From positions 1 through 64,000 of the forward strand of contig CAMIIO010000002.1 of the NCBI GenBank assembly GCA_946221065.1: 64,000 nt of DNA, read 5' to 3'. The notes under the pieces are model-generated. The model was not told the origin of the DNA and ran no database searches. It was given only the letters and a program-made list of their open reading frames with translations. Of this stretch, positions 52,154 to 61,517 are shown piece after piece. The DNA is from an uncultured Rothia sp. (lineage in GTDB: Bacteria; Actinomycetota; Actinomycetes; Actinomycetales; Micrococcaceae). Position 1 is the stretch's first letter, and the number at the start of each line of letters is the position of its first letter. The translations under genes and the position numbers were made by a program.

Positions 52154-53182
52154 TCAGCTACCGGTTGTCAGCACCAAATAAGCCTGCTCAATTCGTCCTC
52201 GCCACCACAGCTCCCGCTCTCCTCCCGCTCGCCAGTGCTCAACCAACCCCTCATCAGGAGTCACATCACGGATCCTCAGCACCCCATCTTGAGCAACCAA
52301 AGAATCGTGTACCACATCCCCCTTCAAGAGGGAAACTGTCCCCAAACCACACCCATACGGAAGCTGGGGCAAAGAAGCAGCCAACGCCGCACCCACCCGA
52401 ATCCCTACCGACGTCTCCAAAGCAGAAGACACTACGGCGGGAAGCCCAGCGGCCTCCACCACACTCAAAGCATGCCGCACTCCCCCCAAAGGAGCTGCCT
52501 TAATAATCAGAAGATCTGCAGCACCCAGCCGAGCAACCCGCAACGGGTCACTCGCCTTTCGCACAGACTCATCTGCAGCAATGAGCGTACTCACCCCCCT
52601 AGCTCGTATCTGCTCACGCACACGAGCCAGTCCCTCCACCGTAGAAACGGGCTGCTCCGCATACAGCAACTCAAATTCCTCAAATTCCACTAAGGCACGC
52701 ACAGCCTCGGACTCACTCCACCCACCATTAGCATCCACCTTCAAACGAGCCTCAGGAAGCACCTCACGAACCGCGCGCAACCGGGCAAGATCATCAGCTA
52801 AGGTTTGCCCGCGCTCCGCAACTTTCACTTTAACCTCCCGGATAGTACCGGAATATCTGCCCAACACAGCCCGAACATCCTTCGCGACAATTGCCGGAAC
52901 CGTTGAATTTAACGGGATTTCTTGACGCCGCGCCCGCGGAAACCCCACCCAAGCAGCCTCTAGCGCACACAGCAACCAGGAACTAGCTTCTTCAGGACCA
53001 TACTCAAGGAATGAGGCAAACTCTCCCCAACCGGCAGGGCCCTCAATAATGGCAGTCTCACGTTCCATCACTCCTCGAAAGCGCGTATTCATGGGAACAC
53101 GGCACACCCTAGTGTTCCTCAAAATTTCTGACAGACTCGGGAGCGGGCGGTCAGCAAAGGCAGTATTAACAAGTGCGTTCAT
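52154..53182 (-). CDS. menC: o-Succinylbenzoate synthase
   Basis: About 342 residues of the enolase superfamily, dehydrating SHCHC to o-succinylbenzoate. Metal and catalytic residues are in KVKVAERG (Lys), LKVDANGGWSE (Asp) and LLYAEQPVSTVEGL (Glu), ALIAADESVRK (Asp) and LIIKAAPLGGV (Lys). The start at ATG 53182 is preferred over an upstream in-frame start because the first 21 residues do not look conserved. It stands alone and diverges from the PAP2 gene. Confidence 0.9.
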   Translation of the reverse strand: MNALVNTAFADRPLPSLSEILRNTRVCRVPMNTRFRGVMERETAIIEGPAGWGEFASFLEYGPEEASSWLLCALEAAWVGFPRARRQEIPLNSTVPAIVAKDVRAVLGRYSGTIREVKVKVAERGQTLADDLARLRAVREVLPEARLKVDANGGWSESEAVRALVEFEEFELLYAEQPVSTVEGLARVREQIRARGVSTLIAADESVRKASDPLRVARLGAADLLIIKAAPLGGVRHALSVVEAAGLPAVVSSALETSVGIRVGAALAASLPQLPYGCGLGTVSLLKGDVVHDSLVAQDGVLRIRDVTPDEGLVEHWRAGGERELWWRGRIEQAYLVLTTGS

Positions 53183-53341
53183 AGGTACTAATTTAGTGCT
53201 CTCACCTGCATTTTTAGTCAATAAAGGTTTTTCCGGAGTTCTCACAGGAAACCCACAAGAGTATCTGGCAAAATAATCAAGTGGTCTTGTTACCGACCCG
53301 TCCAGCTGGAGATGAAAACACCGAAAGGCAGTTCACCGTTT

Positions 53342-54403
53342 ATGAGTAAACGCAGTTATGAACAGCCTGCTTCCCCTCCACCCCTAGCAGAAGATGAACC
53401 GACCCAGGTTCTACCCTCGCCGTCGTCAAACTCTCTGCACGCGGATTCCCCCACTCAAGAACTTTCTACCGACTCCGGTGAAAGCACAGCACCGCGTACC
53501 GCAAATCTACGCCAACTCTCCCCCCGCGCTATCCGGCAGACCCGCCCCACTTTCTGGGCACTCATGCAACATATTTTTGCTTTTATTCTGCTCGGCGGAG
53601 TATTTCTCGTTACCACCGTCTTCTTTATCCAGACCGAGGTGGGGCAACAACTCGACGAAACAGCTTTCAACGAATTTTCTTACCAGTTCATGCGCTTCCA
53701 GCCGCAAACCTCACAAATCCTAGACCTCATTCCGGCGACTTCTGGAGTGCTTGCCCTTGTAGGCATTATCTTTGTACTCATCTGGAAACACCGCTTTGTT
53801 CCGGCCTTGGTTGGCTTGGCAGTAGCACTTGTCGCCAACGCAGGAACCCAAGCGTTCAAGAGTTACCTCATTACTAAACCAAATTTTGGCATCCAAGAAG
53901 CCGCACTTAATTCGGCCCCATCCGGACATACCACTTTTGCCGCCGCCGCAGGAGCTGCCCTATTTCTCGCCGCGCCCAAGGTACTTCGCCCGCTCATTGC
54001 TTTTATCAGTGCGTGCTTTACCGTAGCCGCAGGCTTTTCCACCGTCGTCAATGGTTGGCACCGCCCCTCCGACGTAGTACTCGCAATCCTTTGGACCACC
54101 ATGTGTACCGTTGTTGGCATGACGATTCTGCGCTACCTACGCTCCGAAGAGCTGGATCTTAGCGAAAATAGACGAACCGGCATGGTACTGGTTCCACTGC
54201 TTAGTATCTCGGGATTCTTCCTCGGGTTCTGTTCTATCGCTCTCTACCTCATGACCTACTACGATCCCATCCCGGGCGGAGCACTCGTAGCTGCGTCCTT
54301 CCTCATCCTCTCCGCAACCGCTTTTTGCACCGCTACCGTCATCGCCCTATTACGGGCACGCAATAAACAACGTTCGGCATACACCAAAATCTGGACCTAC
54401 TGA
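53342..54403 (+). CDS. PAP2-family phosphatase
   Basis: About 353 residues. A 70-residue disordered N-terminal region rich in Pro and Thr precedes about six helices. Phosphatase motifs are KSYLITKP (motif 1, with Lys replacing the usual Arg), APSGHTTFAAAAG (motif 2) and FSTVVNGWHRPSDVV (motif 3). This suggests lipid phosphate phosphatase activity such as undecaprenyl pyrophosphate or phosphatidylglycerol phosphate hydrolysis; the exact substrate is open. AAAGGCAG precedes the ATG at about 12 bases. A strong hairpin lies after the stop. Confidence 0.83.
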   Translation: MSKRSYEQPASPPPLAEDEPTQVLPSPSSNSLHADSPTQELSTDSGESTAPRTANLRQLSPRAIRQTRPTFWALMQHIFAFILLGGVFLVTTVFFIQTEVGQQLDETAFNEFSYQFMRFQPQTSQILDLIPATSGVLALVGIIFVLIWKHRFVPALVGLAVALVANAGTQAFKSYLITKPNFGIQEAALNSAPSGHTTFAAAAGAALFLAAPKVLRPLIAFISACFTVAAGFSTVVNGWHRPSDVVLAILWTTMCTVVGMTILRYLRSEELDLSENRRTGMVLVPLLSISGFFLGFCSIALYLMTYYDPIPGGALVAASFLILSATAFCTATVIALLRARNKQRSAYTKIWTY

Positions 54404-54425
54404 TAGCCTGCGCGCTATCCCTAGA

Positions 54426-54468
54426 GTGTGAAGGGGGATAGTTATTGCTAACTATCCCCCCTTCGCAC
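54426..54468. terminator. Bidirectional terminator after the PAP2 gene
   Basis: A long inverted repeat of about 19 bases (54426-54444 against 54449-54468, with a G/C-rich core of GGGGGATAGTTA type) between convergent genes. Confidence 0.75.
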
Positions 54469-54497
54469 ACCATGATTACGCTAGAGTCGCACCACGA

Positions 54498-55412
54498 TCA
54501 CATGGATCGGCCAATCGTAATAGGGCCGGTAAGCCCCGTAGGTTCATCCGTAAAGTGCGCCTTAGAAAGACCCTTCCCCTCGTTTTCCTGCTTTTGTAAC
54601 CAGTTCAAACGATCCAACAGAATACGGGTAGAGCCACCGGAGTACGGCAATTTATACATGGCAGCGGTGGTGGGCGTGGCATCCTTATTTTCAGCAGCAG
54701 CTTCAATGCTGTCAATAGCACCCTGCATAGTCTCCGCCATACGAGTAACAAACGTACATTCCACCGGCGTACCGTGGCCAGGCACAAACACGCGGTAACG
54801 ATCCAACCCCGCCAAATCATTCAAGGTAGAAACCCACAGCTCCGGGTAGGCGTCATCAAAAGCCGGGTCAGACCCCTCCTCCACCAAATCACCGGTGAAG
54901 AGGACGTCGTCAACCCCCACCAAAACATCTGAATCCGTGTGCGCCAAACCAAGGTAAAAGAGCGTGACGGCACGATCACCTAACTCAACGCGGGTAAAAG
55001 ACGCCCGAGTTCCATCTCCGGGAAGAAGCTTATTAGGAACAACAAGATGTGTGTTCGGCCCTTGCATATGAGCCATCTCGGGTTCAAGAACTTCTACATA
55101 AGAACGCTGCTGATCGCCATATAGTTCAATAGCGCGGGCGGCCCGGGGATGAGCCCAAAAATCTGTGGTGCCATCCGCCTCAAAAACCGCGTTACCCATA
55201 AAGCGATCAAAGTGTGCGTGAGTAGAGACAACTGCCAGAGGAAGTTCGGTGATGCGTCGGACGGCGCGCAAAATTTCTGCGCCCTGACGCGGGCCAGCAC
55301 CCGTATCAACGACCATAGCTTTCTCTGCACCGAGAATAAGTCCAGAGTTCAAACGGTAGTTATCCGTGTTAATGAGGTAGACGCCGTCTGAGATTTCGAT
55401 TGTACGTGCCAT
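54498..55412 (-). CDS. Metallo-beta-lactamase-fold hydrolase with altered metal motif
   Basis: A 304-residue MBL-fold protein. It has YRLNSGLILGAEKAMVVDTGAG (about 19-40), and the metal motif THAHFDRFMGN, in which the last His of HxHxDH is Arg. VLFTGDLVEEGSDPAF and VPGHGTPVECTF provide further Asp and His ligands. The loss of one ligand could reduce site 2 metal binding. Substrate is unknown. It diverges from gluQ. Confidence 0.8.
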   Translation of the reverse strand: MARTIEISDGVYLINTDNYRLNSGLILGAEKAMVVDTGAGPRQGAEILRAVRRITELPLAVVSTHAHFDRFMGNAVFEADGTTDFWAHPRAARAIELYGDQQRSYVEVLEPEMAHMQGPNTHLVVPNKLLPGDGTRASFTRVELGDRAVTLFYLGLAHTDSDVLVGVDDVLFTGDLVEEGSDPAFDDAYPELWVSTLNDLAGLDRYRVFVPGHGTPVECTFVTRMAETMQGAIDSIEAAAENKDATPTTAAMYKLPYSGGSTRILLDRLNWLQKQENEGKGLSKAHFTDEPTGLTGPITIGRSM

Positions 55413-55530
55413 ATACCTTAACTTACTTGAGCCTTGGGTGATCGTTACTATTCTAGGTGCTTTATTCCGCTGTTGGGTGTTGATTCACAGAATCATGCGC
55501 GTTAGCCATGTACTTACCCCATGGCTTAAC

Positions 55531-56514
55531 ATGGGCACAGTGACTACTACTTCTTCTCAAGCCCTCCAATACTCGCCCTCCATAACCCCGCGCGGAAGAT
55601 ACGCGCCGTCGCCGTCCGGGGATTTGCATGTGGGCAATCTACGAACGGCATTATTAGCCTGGCTGTGCGCCCGAATCGCCGGTGGCAGCTTTGTGATGCG
55701 GGTAGAAGATTTAGACCGAGTTCAGGCGGGCGCGGCAGAACGACAATTTGCCGACCTAAAGGCCGTAGGACTGGACTGGGATGAAGAAGTGCTCTACCAG
55801 TCTTCTCGCGGTGAGGGATACAAGCAGGTTATTGCCTCGTTGCAGGAACAGGGACTGACCTACGAGTGTTTCTGCACTCGCAAAGAAATTCAATCGGCAA
55901 CAAGCGCACCCCATGCGGCTCCGGGAGCATACCCCGGCACCTGCCGAGACCTCACACAAGAAGAACGCGAGCGCCGTCGACAAGAACGTCCACCCGCAAT
56001 ACGTTTACGTGCAGAACGTACCCAATACACGGTTGTTGATGAGTTACACGGCACATTTACCGGGGATGTGGATGATTTTGTGCTCTTACGCAATGACGGC
56101 ACCCCTGCCTATAACCTTGCGGTGGTGGTGGACGATCATTTTCAGGGTGTGACACAGGTGGTTCGTGGCGATGACCTTTTGCCCTCGGCACCTCGACAGG
56201 CGTATTTGGCGAACCTTTTAGGCTATGAGGCACCGCGATATGTGCATGTTCCGCTGGTACTCAACCGGGAGGGTAAACGTCTTGCCAAGCGAGATGGTGC
56301 CGTTACGCTGGGGCAGCTACACGATTTTGGGGTGAGCACGGGGAATCTTCTGGAGCTGATTTCCTCCTCAATTCCGCTGATAAAAATAGTGGACCCGACG
56401 ACGGGCGTGCGGCGTTTTCCCCGAACAGCACAGGAAATGCTTGCGGTTTTTGAACGCGAGATGATGGATTTACAGCCGTGGGTTATTGATGAGAATGTTT
56501 TGAAGGGAGCGTAA
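55531..56514 (+). CDS. gluQ: Glutamyl-queuosine tRNA(Asp) synthetase
   Basis: About 327 residues, a truncated GluRS-like protein without the anticodon-binding domain. RYAPSPSGDLHVGNLRTAL is the HIGH region, GKRLAKRDGAV the KMSKS-like loop, and YECFCTRKE with YPGTC the zinc site. GluQRS links glutamate to queuosine 34 of tRNA-Asp. The start is uncertain; ATG 55531 or GTG 55540 are near the conserved region, and a longer frame reaches 55438. It is followed by a DMT gene after 7 bases. Confidence 0.87.
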   Translation: MGTVTTTSSQALQYSPSITPRGRYAPSPSGDLHVGNLRTALLAWLCARIAGGSFVMRVEDLDRVQAGAAERQFADLKAVGLDWDEEVLYQSSRGEGYKQVIASLQEQGLTYECFCTRKEIQSATSAPHAAPGAYPGTCRDLTQEERERRRQERPPAIRLRAERTQYTVVDELHGTFTGDVDDFVLLRNDGTPAYNLAVVVDDHFQGVTQVVRGDDLLPSAPRQAYLANLLGYEAPRYVHVPLVLNREGKRLAKRDGAVTLGQLHDFGVSTGNLLELISSSIPLIKIVDPTTGVRRFPRTAQEMLAVFEREMMDLQPWVIDENVLKGA

Positions 56515-56521
56515 GGAAAAA

Positions 56522-57505
56522 GTGGCGTTAAATTTACGCGGTATGGCGGCAAGTGTTCCGCCTAAGCACCGGGGCACTGCGGCTTTTGTGTTGGTTATGG
56601 CGGGATCGCTGGGAATTCAGGCGTCCACGGCAATACTTTCTCATCTTTTTGTGGAGTTCTCTCCGATTGTGGTGGCTGGGCTGCGAATGGGAGCTGCGGC
56701 GCTTATTTTATTGGTGCTGGTACGGCCTAATCCTTTTGCTGTGAAACGCTCGGATTGGCCGCAGGTTATTGTGTATGCCCTGGTGGTTTCAGTGATGACG
56801 CTGGGGTATTTTCAGGCGGTACATTATTTACCGCTGGGTATTGTGGTAACGATTGAGTACCTGGGGGCTTTTGGGGTGTCTCTTTTGGGGGTGAGGCGTG
56901 TTCGCGATGGTCTGCTTTCCTTGGGCGCCCTGGTGGGAGTGGCTCTTATTGCCGGCCCGACCTTTGAGGCGGGGCAACTAGTGGGGTATTTCTTTGCGGC
57001 GTTAAGTGCTTTATGTATGGCCGGTTATACCCTTCTCTCAGCCAAAATGGGCTCGGGTTCTCAAGCGGTTTCTGGGTTAAAGGGGCTCACGCTCTCTATT
57101 GCAATTTCTGCTCTTATTTTTTCGCCTTTTTCTGTTCCGGCTATTCCGCAGTTGAGCGGTGCGGACTGGGTACGGGTGCTCCTCGGCGGTGCCCTGGGTG
57201 TGGCATTTGCCTATTCGGCAGATTCTTTGGCTGGCAGGTTGACTTCGGCCGCCGTCATTGGGGTGTTGTTTAGCCTTGATCCGGTCAATGGTGCGCTCAT
57301 TGGCATTCTGCTACTGGGTGAGGTGCTACCGTTTTCGGCCTATGTGGGCATTGTGGTAATTGCGATTTCCGGTGCGGTTTTGGTGTGGAAAACAAACCGT
57401 TCGGCTATTGAGCTGGGAACGAATACGGCGATGCTAGAGGCGATTGTTTCGACGAAGACCGGTCAAATCCCATTGGTGGAACAACGAGACTTTAAGAATA
57501 ACTAA
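56522..57505 (+). CDS. EamA/RhtA-like DMT exporter
   Basis: A 327-residue ten-helix protein of the drug/metabolite transporter superfamily, with AAFVLVMAGSLGIQASTAIL, LGYFQAVHYLPLGIVVTIEYLGAFGVSLLG (two segments), GYTLLSAKMG and SLDPVNGALIGILLLGE. It resembles threonine/homoserine exporter RhtA. GTG is the start, with AAGGA 5 bases upstream, 7 bases after gluQ. A polar tail of ~35 residues ends it. Confidence 0.82.
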   Translation: MALNLRGMAASVPPKHRGTAAFVLVMAGSLGIQASTAILSHLFVEFSPIVVAGLRMGAAALILLVLVRPNPFAVKRSDWPQVIVYALVVSVMTLGYFQAVHYLPLGIVVTIEYLGAFGVSLLGVRRVRDGLLSLGALVGVALIAGPTFEAGQLVGYFFAALSALCMAGYTLLSAKMGSGSQAVSGLKGLTLSIAISALIFSPFSVPAIPQLSGADWVRVLLGGALGVAFAYSADSLAGRLTSAAVIGVLFSLDPVNGALIGILLLGEVLPFSAYVGIVVIAISGAVLVWKTNRSAIELGTNTAMLEAIVSTKTGQIPLVEQRDFKNN

Positions 57506-57620
57506 TTGATGTACTTAAGCTAGGCTTAATTTTGGCTAGTTTGAGTGATATTTGGTGCTTAAACTGCCCACACGGCATATTATTACCTAAATCACATTAA
57601 TTTATTGTTCAGGAGCTTCT

Positions 57621-59111
57621 ATGAGCGACTCTACCTTTCAAATCATCGCGCTCGTCATTTATTTTGCCGCCATGATCGCCATCGGACTCTGGGCACGCAC
57701 CAAAAATACTAATCTCGACGATTACATCCTCGGTGGCCGTTCCCTCTCCCCCACCACCGCAGCACTCTCCGCAGGAGCTTCCGACATGTCCGGCTGGCTC
57801 CTCATGGGTCTACCCGGTGCCCTCTACATCACCGGTCTTGCCCAATCATGGATGGCTATTGGCCTCACCATCGGCGCCTGGATCAACTGGAAAGTCGTGG
57901 CACCGCGCCTGCGCACCTATACCGAAGTATCAAAAAACTCTGCCACCATTCCGGTGTTCTTCCACAACCGACTACGCGATAACACCAAAATCCTGCGCAT
58001 CCTCACCTCACTCATCACCCTGATTTTCTTCACGTTCTACGCCTCTTCCGGAATGGTCGCCGGTGGCAAATTCTTCCAATCCTCCTTTGCAATGCCCTAC
58101 CTCACCGGTATGCTTCTTATCGCCGGCGTCACCGTGCTCTACACCCTCTTTGGCGGCTTCCTCGGCGCAAGCTACACCGACATGGTGCAGGGACTACTCA
58201 TGCTCGCCGCGCTCTTGATTCTTCCCATTATTGCCATGTTCTACGTGGGCGGACCTGCCGGAGCGGTAGAAACCATCACCGACGTCAACCCCACAGCCCT
58301 CTCCTTCTTCTCCGGAACAACGCTCGTTGGCATTATCTCCACGGCGGCCTGGGGCCTGGGCTACTTCGGTCAACCGCACATCATTACCCGATTCATGGCA
58401 CTGCGCAGCGTGCGTGACGCCGGCACCGCGCGTCGAATCGGTATTGGCTGGATGCTACTGACCGTTATTGGTGCCTGCTCCGCCGGACTCATCGGTATCG
58501 CCTACTTTGCCAAGCACCCCGAGGCTCAACTGACCGACACAGCCAACGCCGAGTCCGTATTTCTGGATCTCTCCCAGCTACTACTGCACCCCTTCATCTC
58601 CGGATTTATTCTCGCGGCGGTGCTGGCAGCTATTATGTCTACCCTCTCTTCACAGCTCATCGTGTGCTCTTCCGCCCTTGCCGAAGATATTTACGGCGCC
58701 GTCACCGATAAGCGCCTGGCAGACCACCACGGGCTCTGGCTAGGGCGTGCAGGTGTGCTGGTAGTGGCTGTCATTGCCATGATCCTGGCATGGAACCCCG
58801 AAAGCTCCATCCTCTCCCTCGTGGCTTTTGCCTGGGCTGGCTTTGGTGCGGCTTTCGGCCCTATCGTGCTACTCTCGCTGTACTGGCGCAAGCTCACCAA
58901 CTGGGGTGCGATCGCCGGAATCATCGCCGGAACCCTCACGGTTTTTATCTGGGGCAACATCGAGTCTCTCTCGACCACCATGTACGAGATCGTTCCCGGT
59001 TTTATCGCCAACCTGCTGGTTGCCGTCCTCGTCTCGCTGGTTACATACAAGCCCAATGCTGAGATTGACGCGGAGTTTAATGCCGCGGTGGAAGCGGTTC
59101 ACGCCCGCTAA
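57621..59111 (+). CDS. putP: Sodium/proline symporter
   Basis: A 496-residue SSS-family transporter with about 13 helices. Signature stretches include DDYILGGRSLSPTTAALSAGASDMSGWLLMGLPGALY (two parts), FTFYASSGMVAGGKFF, GGFLGASYTDMVQGLLML and GYFGQPHIITRFMALRS. It imports proline with Na+. AGGAGC lies 7 bases before the ATG. A long perfect inverted repeat follows 4 bases after its stop. Confidence 0.93.
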   Translation: MSDSTFQIIALVIYFAAMIAIGLWARTKNTNLDDYILGGRSLSPTTAALSAGASDMSGWLLMGLPGALYITGLAQSWMAIGLTIGAWINWKVVAPRLRTYTEVSKNSATIPVFFHNRLRDNTKILRILTSLITLIFFTFYASSGMVAGGKFFQSSFAMPYLTGMLLIAGVTVLYTLFGGFLGASYTDMVQGLLMLAALLILPIIAMFYVGGPAGAVETITDVNPTALSFFSGTTLVGIISTAAWGLGYFGQPHIITRFMALRSVRDAGTARRIGIGWMLLTVIGACSAGLIGIAYFAKHPEAQLTDTANAESVFLDLSQLLLHPFISGFILAAVLAAIMSTLSSQLIVCSSALAEDIYGAVTDKRLADHHGLWLGRAGVLVVAVIAMILAWNPESSILSLVAFAWAGFGAAFGPIVLLSLYWRKLTNWGAIAGIIAGTLTVFIWGNIESLSTTMYEIVPGFIANLLVAVLVSLVTYKPNAEIDAEFNAAVEAVHAR

Positions 59112-59115
59112 CCCT

Positions 59116-59178
59116 CGTTGAGGTGTCAAAAATATGCACTTTTCGCGCCGAAAAGTGCATATTTTTGACACCTCAACG
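59116..59178. repeat. Perfect 30-bp inverted repeat between putP and menB
   Basis: Arms 59116-59145 and 59149-59178 are exact reverse complements with a CGC spacer. The T5 stretches lie inside the arms, not after them. It overlaps the 5' leader of menB, whose start is 17 bases past the end. It could be a terminator, an RNase III target or a dispersed palindromic element. Confidence 0.9.
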
Positions 59179-59194
59179 CTTTAAGGTTGAAGGT

Positions 59195-60148
59195 ATGACT
59201 AACCAACTTCCCGCACAAGTATCCGACATCTTTGACCCCCACCAGTGGCGTACCGTAGAGGGCTTCGAGGATTTTCAAGACATCACCTACCACCGCCAGG
59301 TAGAGCGCGATAACGACGGCGCAATTATTCGTGACCTGCCCACCGTGCGCATCGCCTTTGACCGCCCCGAAGTACGCAACGCCTTCCGCCCAGGCACCGT
59401 GGACGAGCTCTACCGCGCCCTCGACCACGCCCGCATGACCTCCAACGTTGGCACGGTACTACTCACCGGCAACGGACCCTCCCCCAAAGACGGCGGCTGG
59501 GCATTCTGCTCCGGAGGAGATCAGCGCATTCGTGGCCGCGACGGCTACCACTACGCCGACGGCGAGACCGCCGAAACCATTGACCCCGCCCGCGCCGGAC
59601 GCCTGCACATCCTTGAAGTACAACGCCTGATTCGTACCATGCCTAAAGTGGTGGTGGCTCTAGTATCCGGTTGGGCTGCCGGTGGTGGACACTCCCTGCA
59701 CGTGGTAGCAGACCTCACCATTGCCTCCGAAGAATACGGCAAGTTCAAACAAACCGATGCCACCGTGGGCTCCTTTGACGCCGGCTACGGCTCAGCCCTG
59801 CTGGCACGTCAGGTGGGACAAAAATTTGCCCGCGAAATTTTCTTCCTCGCCAAAGAGTACGATGCCCAGCGCATGTATGAGATGGGGGCAGTGAACGACG
59901 TCGTCCCGCACGAAGAGCTAGAAAAGAAAGGCTTGGAATACGCGGCGCACATTGCCCGGCAGTCCCCACAGGCTATTCGTATGCTCAAGTTCGCTTTCAA
60001 CCTACCCGATGACGGCATGGTGGGCCAGCAGGTCTTTGCAGGGGAGGCAACCCGCATGGCGTACATGACCGATGAGGCGGTAGAAGGTCGTGACGCTTTC
60101 TTGCAAAAGCGTGAACCCAACTGGACTGAATACCCCTACTATTTCTAG
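59195..60148 (+). CDS. menB: 1,4-Dihydroxy-2-naphthoyl-CoA synthase
   Basis: A 317-residue crotonase-fold enzyme that closes the second ring of the naphthoquinone. FCSGGDQRIRGRDGYHYADG (about 108-127) is the MenB signature with a flexible loop, followed by SGWAAGGGHSLHVVADLTIA oxyanion-hole residues and GSFDAGYGSALLARQVG. EPNWTEYPYYF is the conserved C-terminus. GAAGGT sits at the ATG. An upstream in-frame extension lies in the palindrome and was rejected. Confidence 0.95.
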   Translation: MTNQLPAQVSDIFDPHQWRTVEGFEDFQDITYHRQVERDNDGAIIRDLPTVRIAFDRPEVRNAFRPGTVDELYRALDHARMTSNVGTVLLTGNGPSPKDGGWAFCSGGDQRIRGRDGYHYADGETAETIDPARAGRLHILEVQRLIRTMPKVVVALVSGWAAGGGHSLHVVADLTIASEEYGKFKQTDATVGSFDAGYGSALLARQVGQKFAREIFFLAKEYDAQRMYEMGAVNDVVPHEELEKKGLEYAAHIARQSPQAIRMLKFAFNLPDDGMVGQQVFAGEATRMAYMTDEAVEGRDAFLQKREPNWTEYPYYF

Positions 60149-60195
60149 GGCTCGGTTTTTGTTGATGCAAGAAGCAGAGCTACAGTAAAAACGCT

Positions 60196-61431
60196 ATGAC
60201 TACTCCCTCTGCTTCTTTTGCCGGCTCCCTCACCCCGCTTAGTCCTCCCACGGCTCTTACCGAACACACCGTCGTCGTGGGAGGAGCAAGCACCCCGGCC
60301 GTTCCAGCTATCCTCCGCAGTTTTGAGCGCACTCTCTCGCAGGATTCGGAGGATCCGGCGCTGGTTGTCTCTACGTCCGGTTCGACGGGCGCGCCCAAAC
60401 AGACGGTGCTTTCCGCTCGGGCGTTACGTGCTTCGGGAAGGGCAACGGAGGAGTTCTCCGGGGTGCGTAACGCCCAATGGCTTCTGTGCCTACCCACGCA
60501 CTATGTGGCGGGGGCGCAGGTGCTAGCGCGTTCGGTGTTAGCCGGAACTTCCCCGGAGGTTATGCGGAATGTGAACTGTGGGGAGCGATTCACAGCGGAA
60601 GATTTTGTGGCTACCTGCGAACAGATGACGGCACAGAATCGCATGGTTTCACTGGTTCCGGCACAGCTTCACACTCTCTATGAAGCCGCAACAGACTTAC
60701 CCGAGGTTCTGCCGGCTCTACGCGAGTTTAACGGAATCCTTTTAGGGGGCGCACCGGCCCCCGCCGAGCTCCTTGCTACTGCCCGTCACGAAGGCCTGCG
60801 AGTATTTACCACTTATGGAAGCGCGGAAACCTCCGGCGGGTGCGTGTATTCGGGTACGTCTCTGCCTGGAGTCAGCGTACATGTAGAAGGTAACTTCCCT
60901 GCCACAGCTCAGGATCCGCAATCTCTTTGGCTCGGTGGAAACGTGGTGGCAAGCGGCTACCTCAATGACGCAGAACGTACCGCACAACGCTTCTTTATTG
61001 ATACTCACGGCACCTACTGGTATCGCACCGACGACGTAGGCTTTATCACCGAGAATAAATTCCAGGTAGCAGGCAGGGCTGACGACGTAATAATTACCGG
61101 GGGTGTAAAAGTCTCCCCCGGCCCCATTCGAGAAGCCCTCGAAACCCACCCTGCTGTGCGCGAGGCTCTGGTCTGCGGGGTTGACGACGCCCGGTGGGGC
61201 ACAGCGGTGGTGGCGGCGGTCAGCGTTCGCGGCAACGCCGTCGATTCCACTCTCGTCGCAGAGACTACCCGGCAGGAGCTGGCACAGATCATTCAGCGAC
61301 TTGAGCCTGCCCAGCGCCCTAAACTTATTGAGCTCTACCCCGCTTTTCCCACGCTCAGCACTGGAAAAACCGACCGGCGTGCGCTACAGAATGAGTTAGC
61401 TACCACGTACCGCCGTCGGTGCTCGGGCTAA
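60196..61431 (+). CDS. menE: o-Succinylbenzoate-CoA ligase
   Basis: A 411-residue adenylate-forming ligase. Motifs are VVSTSGSTGAPKQTVLSA (P-loop), FTTYGSAETSGGCVYSG, YRTDDVGFITEN and DDVIITGGVKVSPGPIREAL, with the catalytic Lys near KTDRRALQ. It is shorter than the typical 480-residue ligase, as in actinobacterial MenE. It lies 47 bases after menB. Confidence 0.93.
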   Translation: MTTPSASFAGSLTPLSPPTALTEHTVVVGGASTPAVPAILRSFERTLSQDSEDPALVVSTSGSTGAPKQTVLSARALRASGRATEEFSGVRNAQWLLCLPTHYVAGAQVLARSVLAGTSPEVMRNVNCGERFTAEDFVATCEQMTAQNRMVSLVPAQLHTLYEAATDLPEVLPALREFNGILLGGAPAPAELLATARHEGLRVFTTYGSAETSGGCVYSGTSLPGVSVHVEGNFPATAQDPQSLWLGGNVVASGYLNDAERTAQRFFIDTHGTYWYRTDDVGFITENKFQVAGRADDVIITGGVKVSPGPIREALETHPAVREALVCGVDDARWGTAVVAAVSVRGNAVDSTLVAETTRQELAQIIQRLEPAQRPKLIELYPAFPTLSTGKTDRRALQNELATTYRRRCSG

Positions 61432-61517
61432 ACCTACCCGGTATCCGCAGGGCGTTGGTGTGAGAGAATGAGGGGTAATCTAGCCTTCAGATCGTCAGTA
61501 GAAAGAAGTTCTTTTCC

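Noticed and set aside
59123..59194. N-terminal extension of menB starting MSKICTFR
   Set aside because: It is encoded by the palindrome; the same peptide arises from the opposite strand, and MenB homologues begin near MTNQL.
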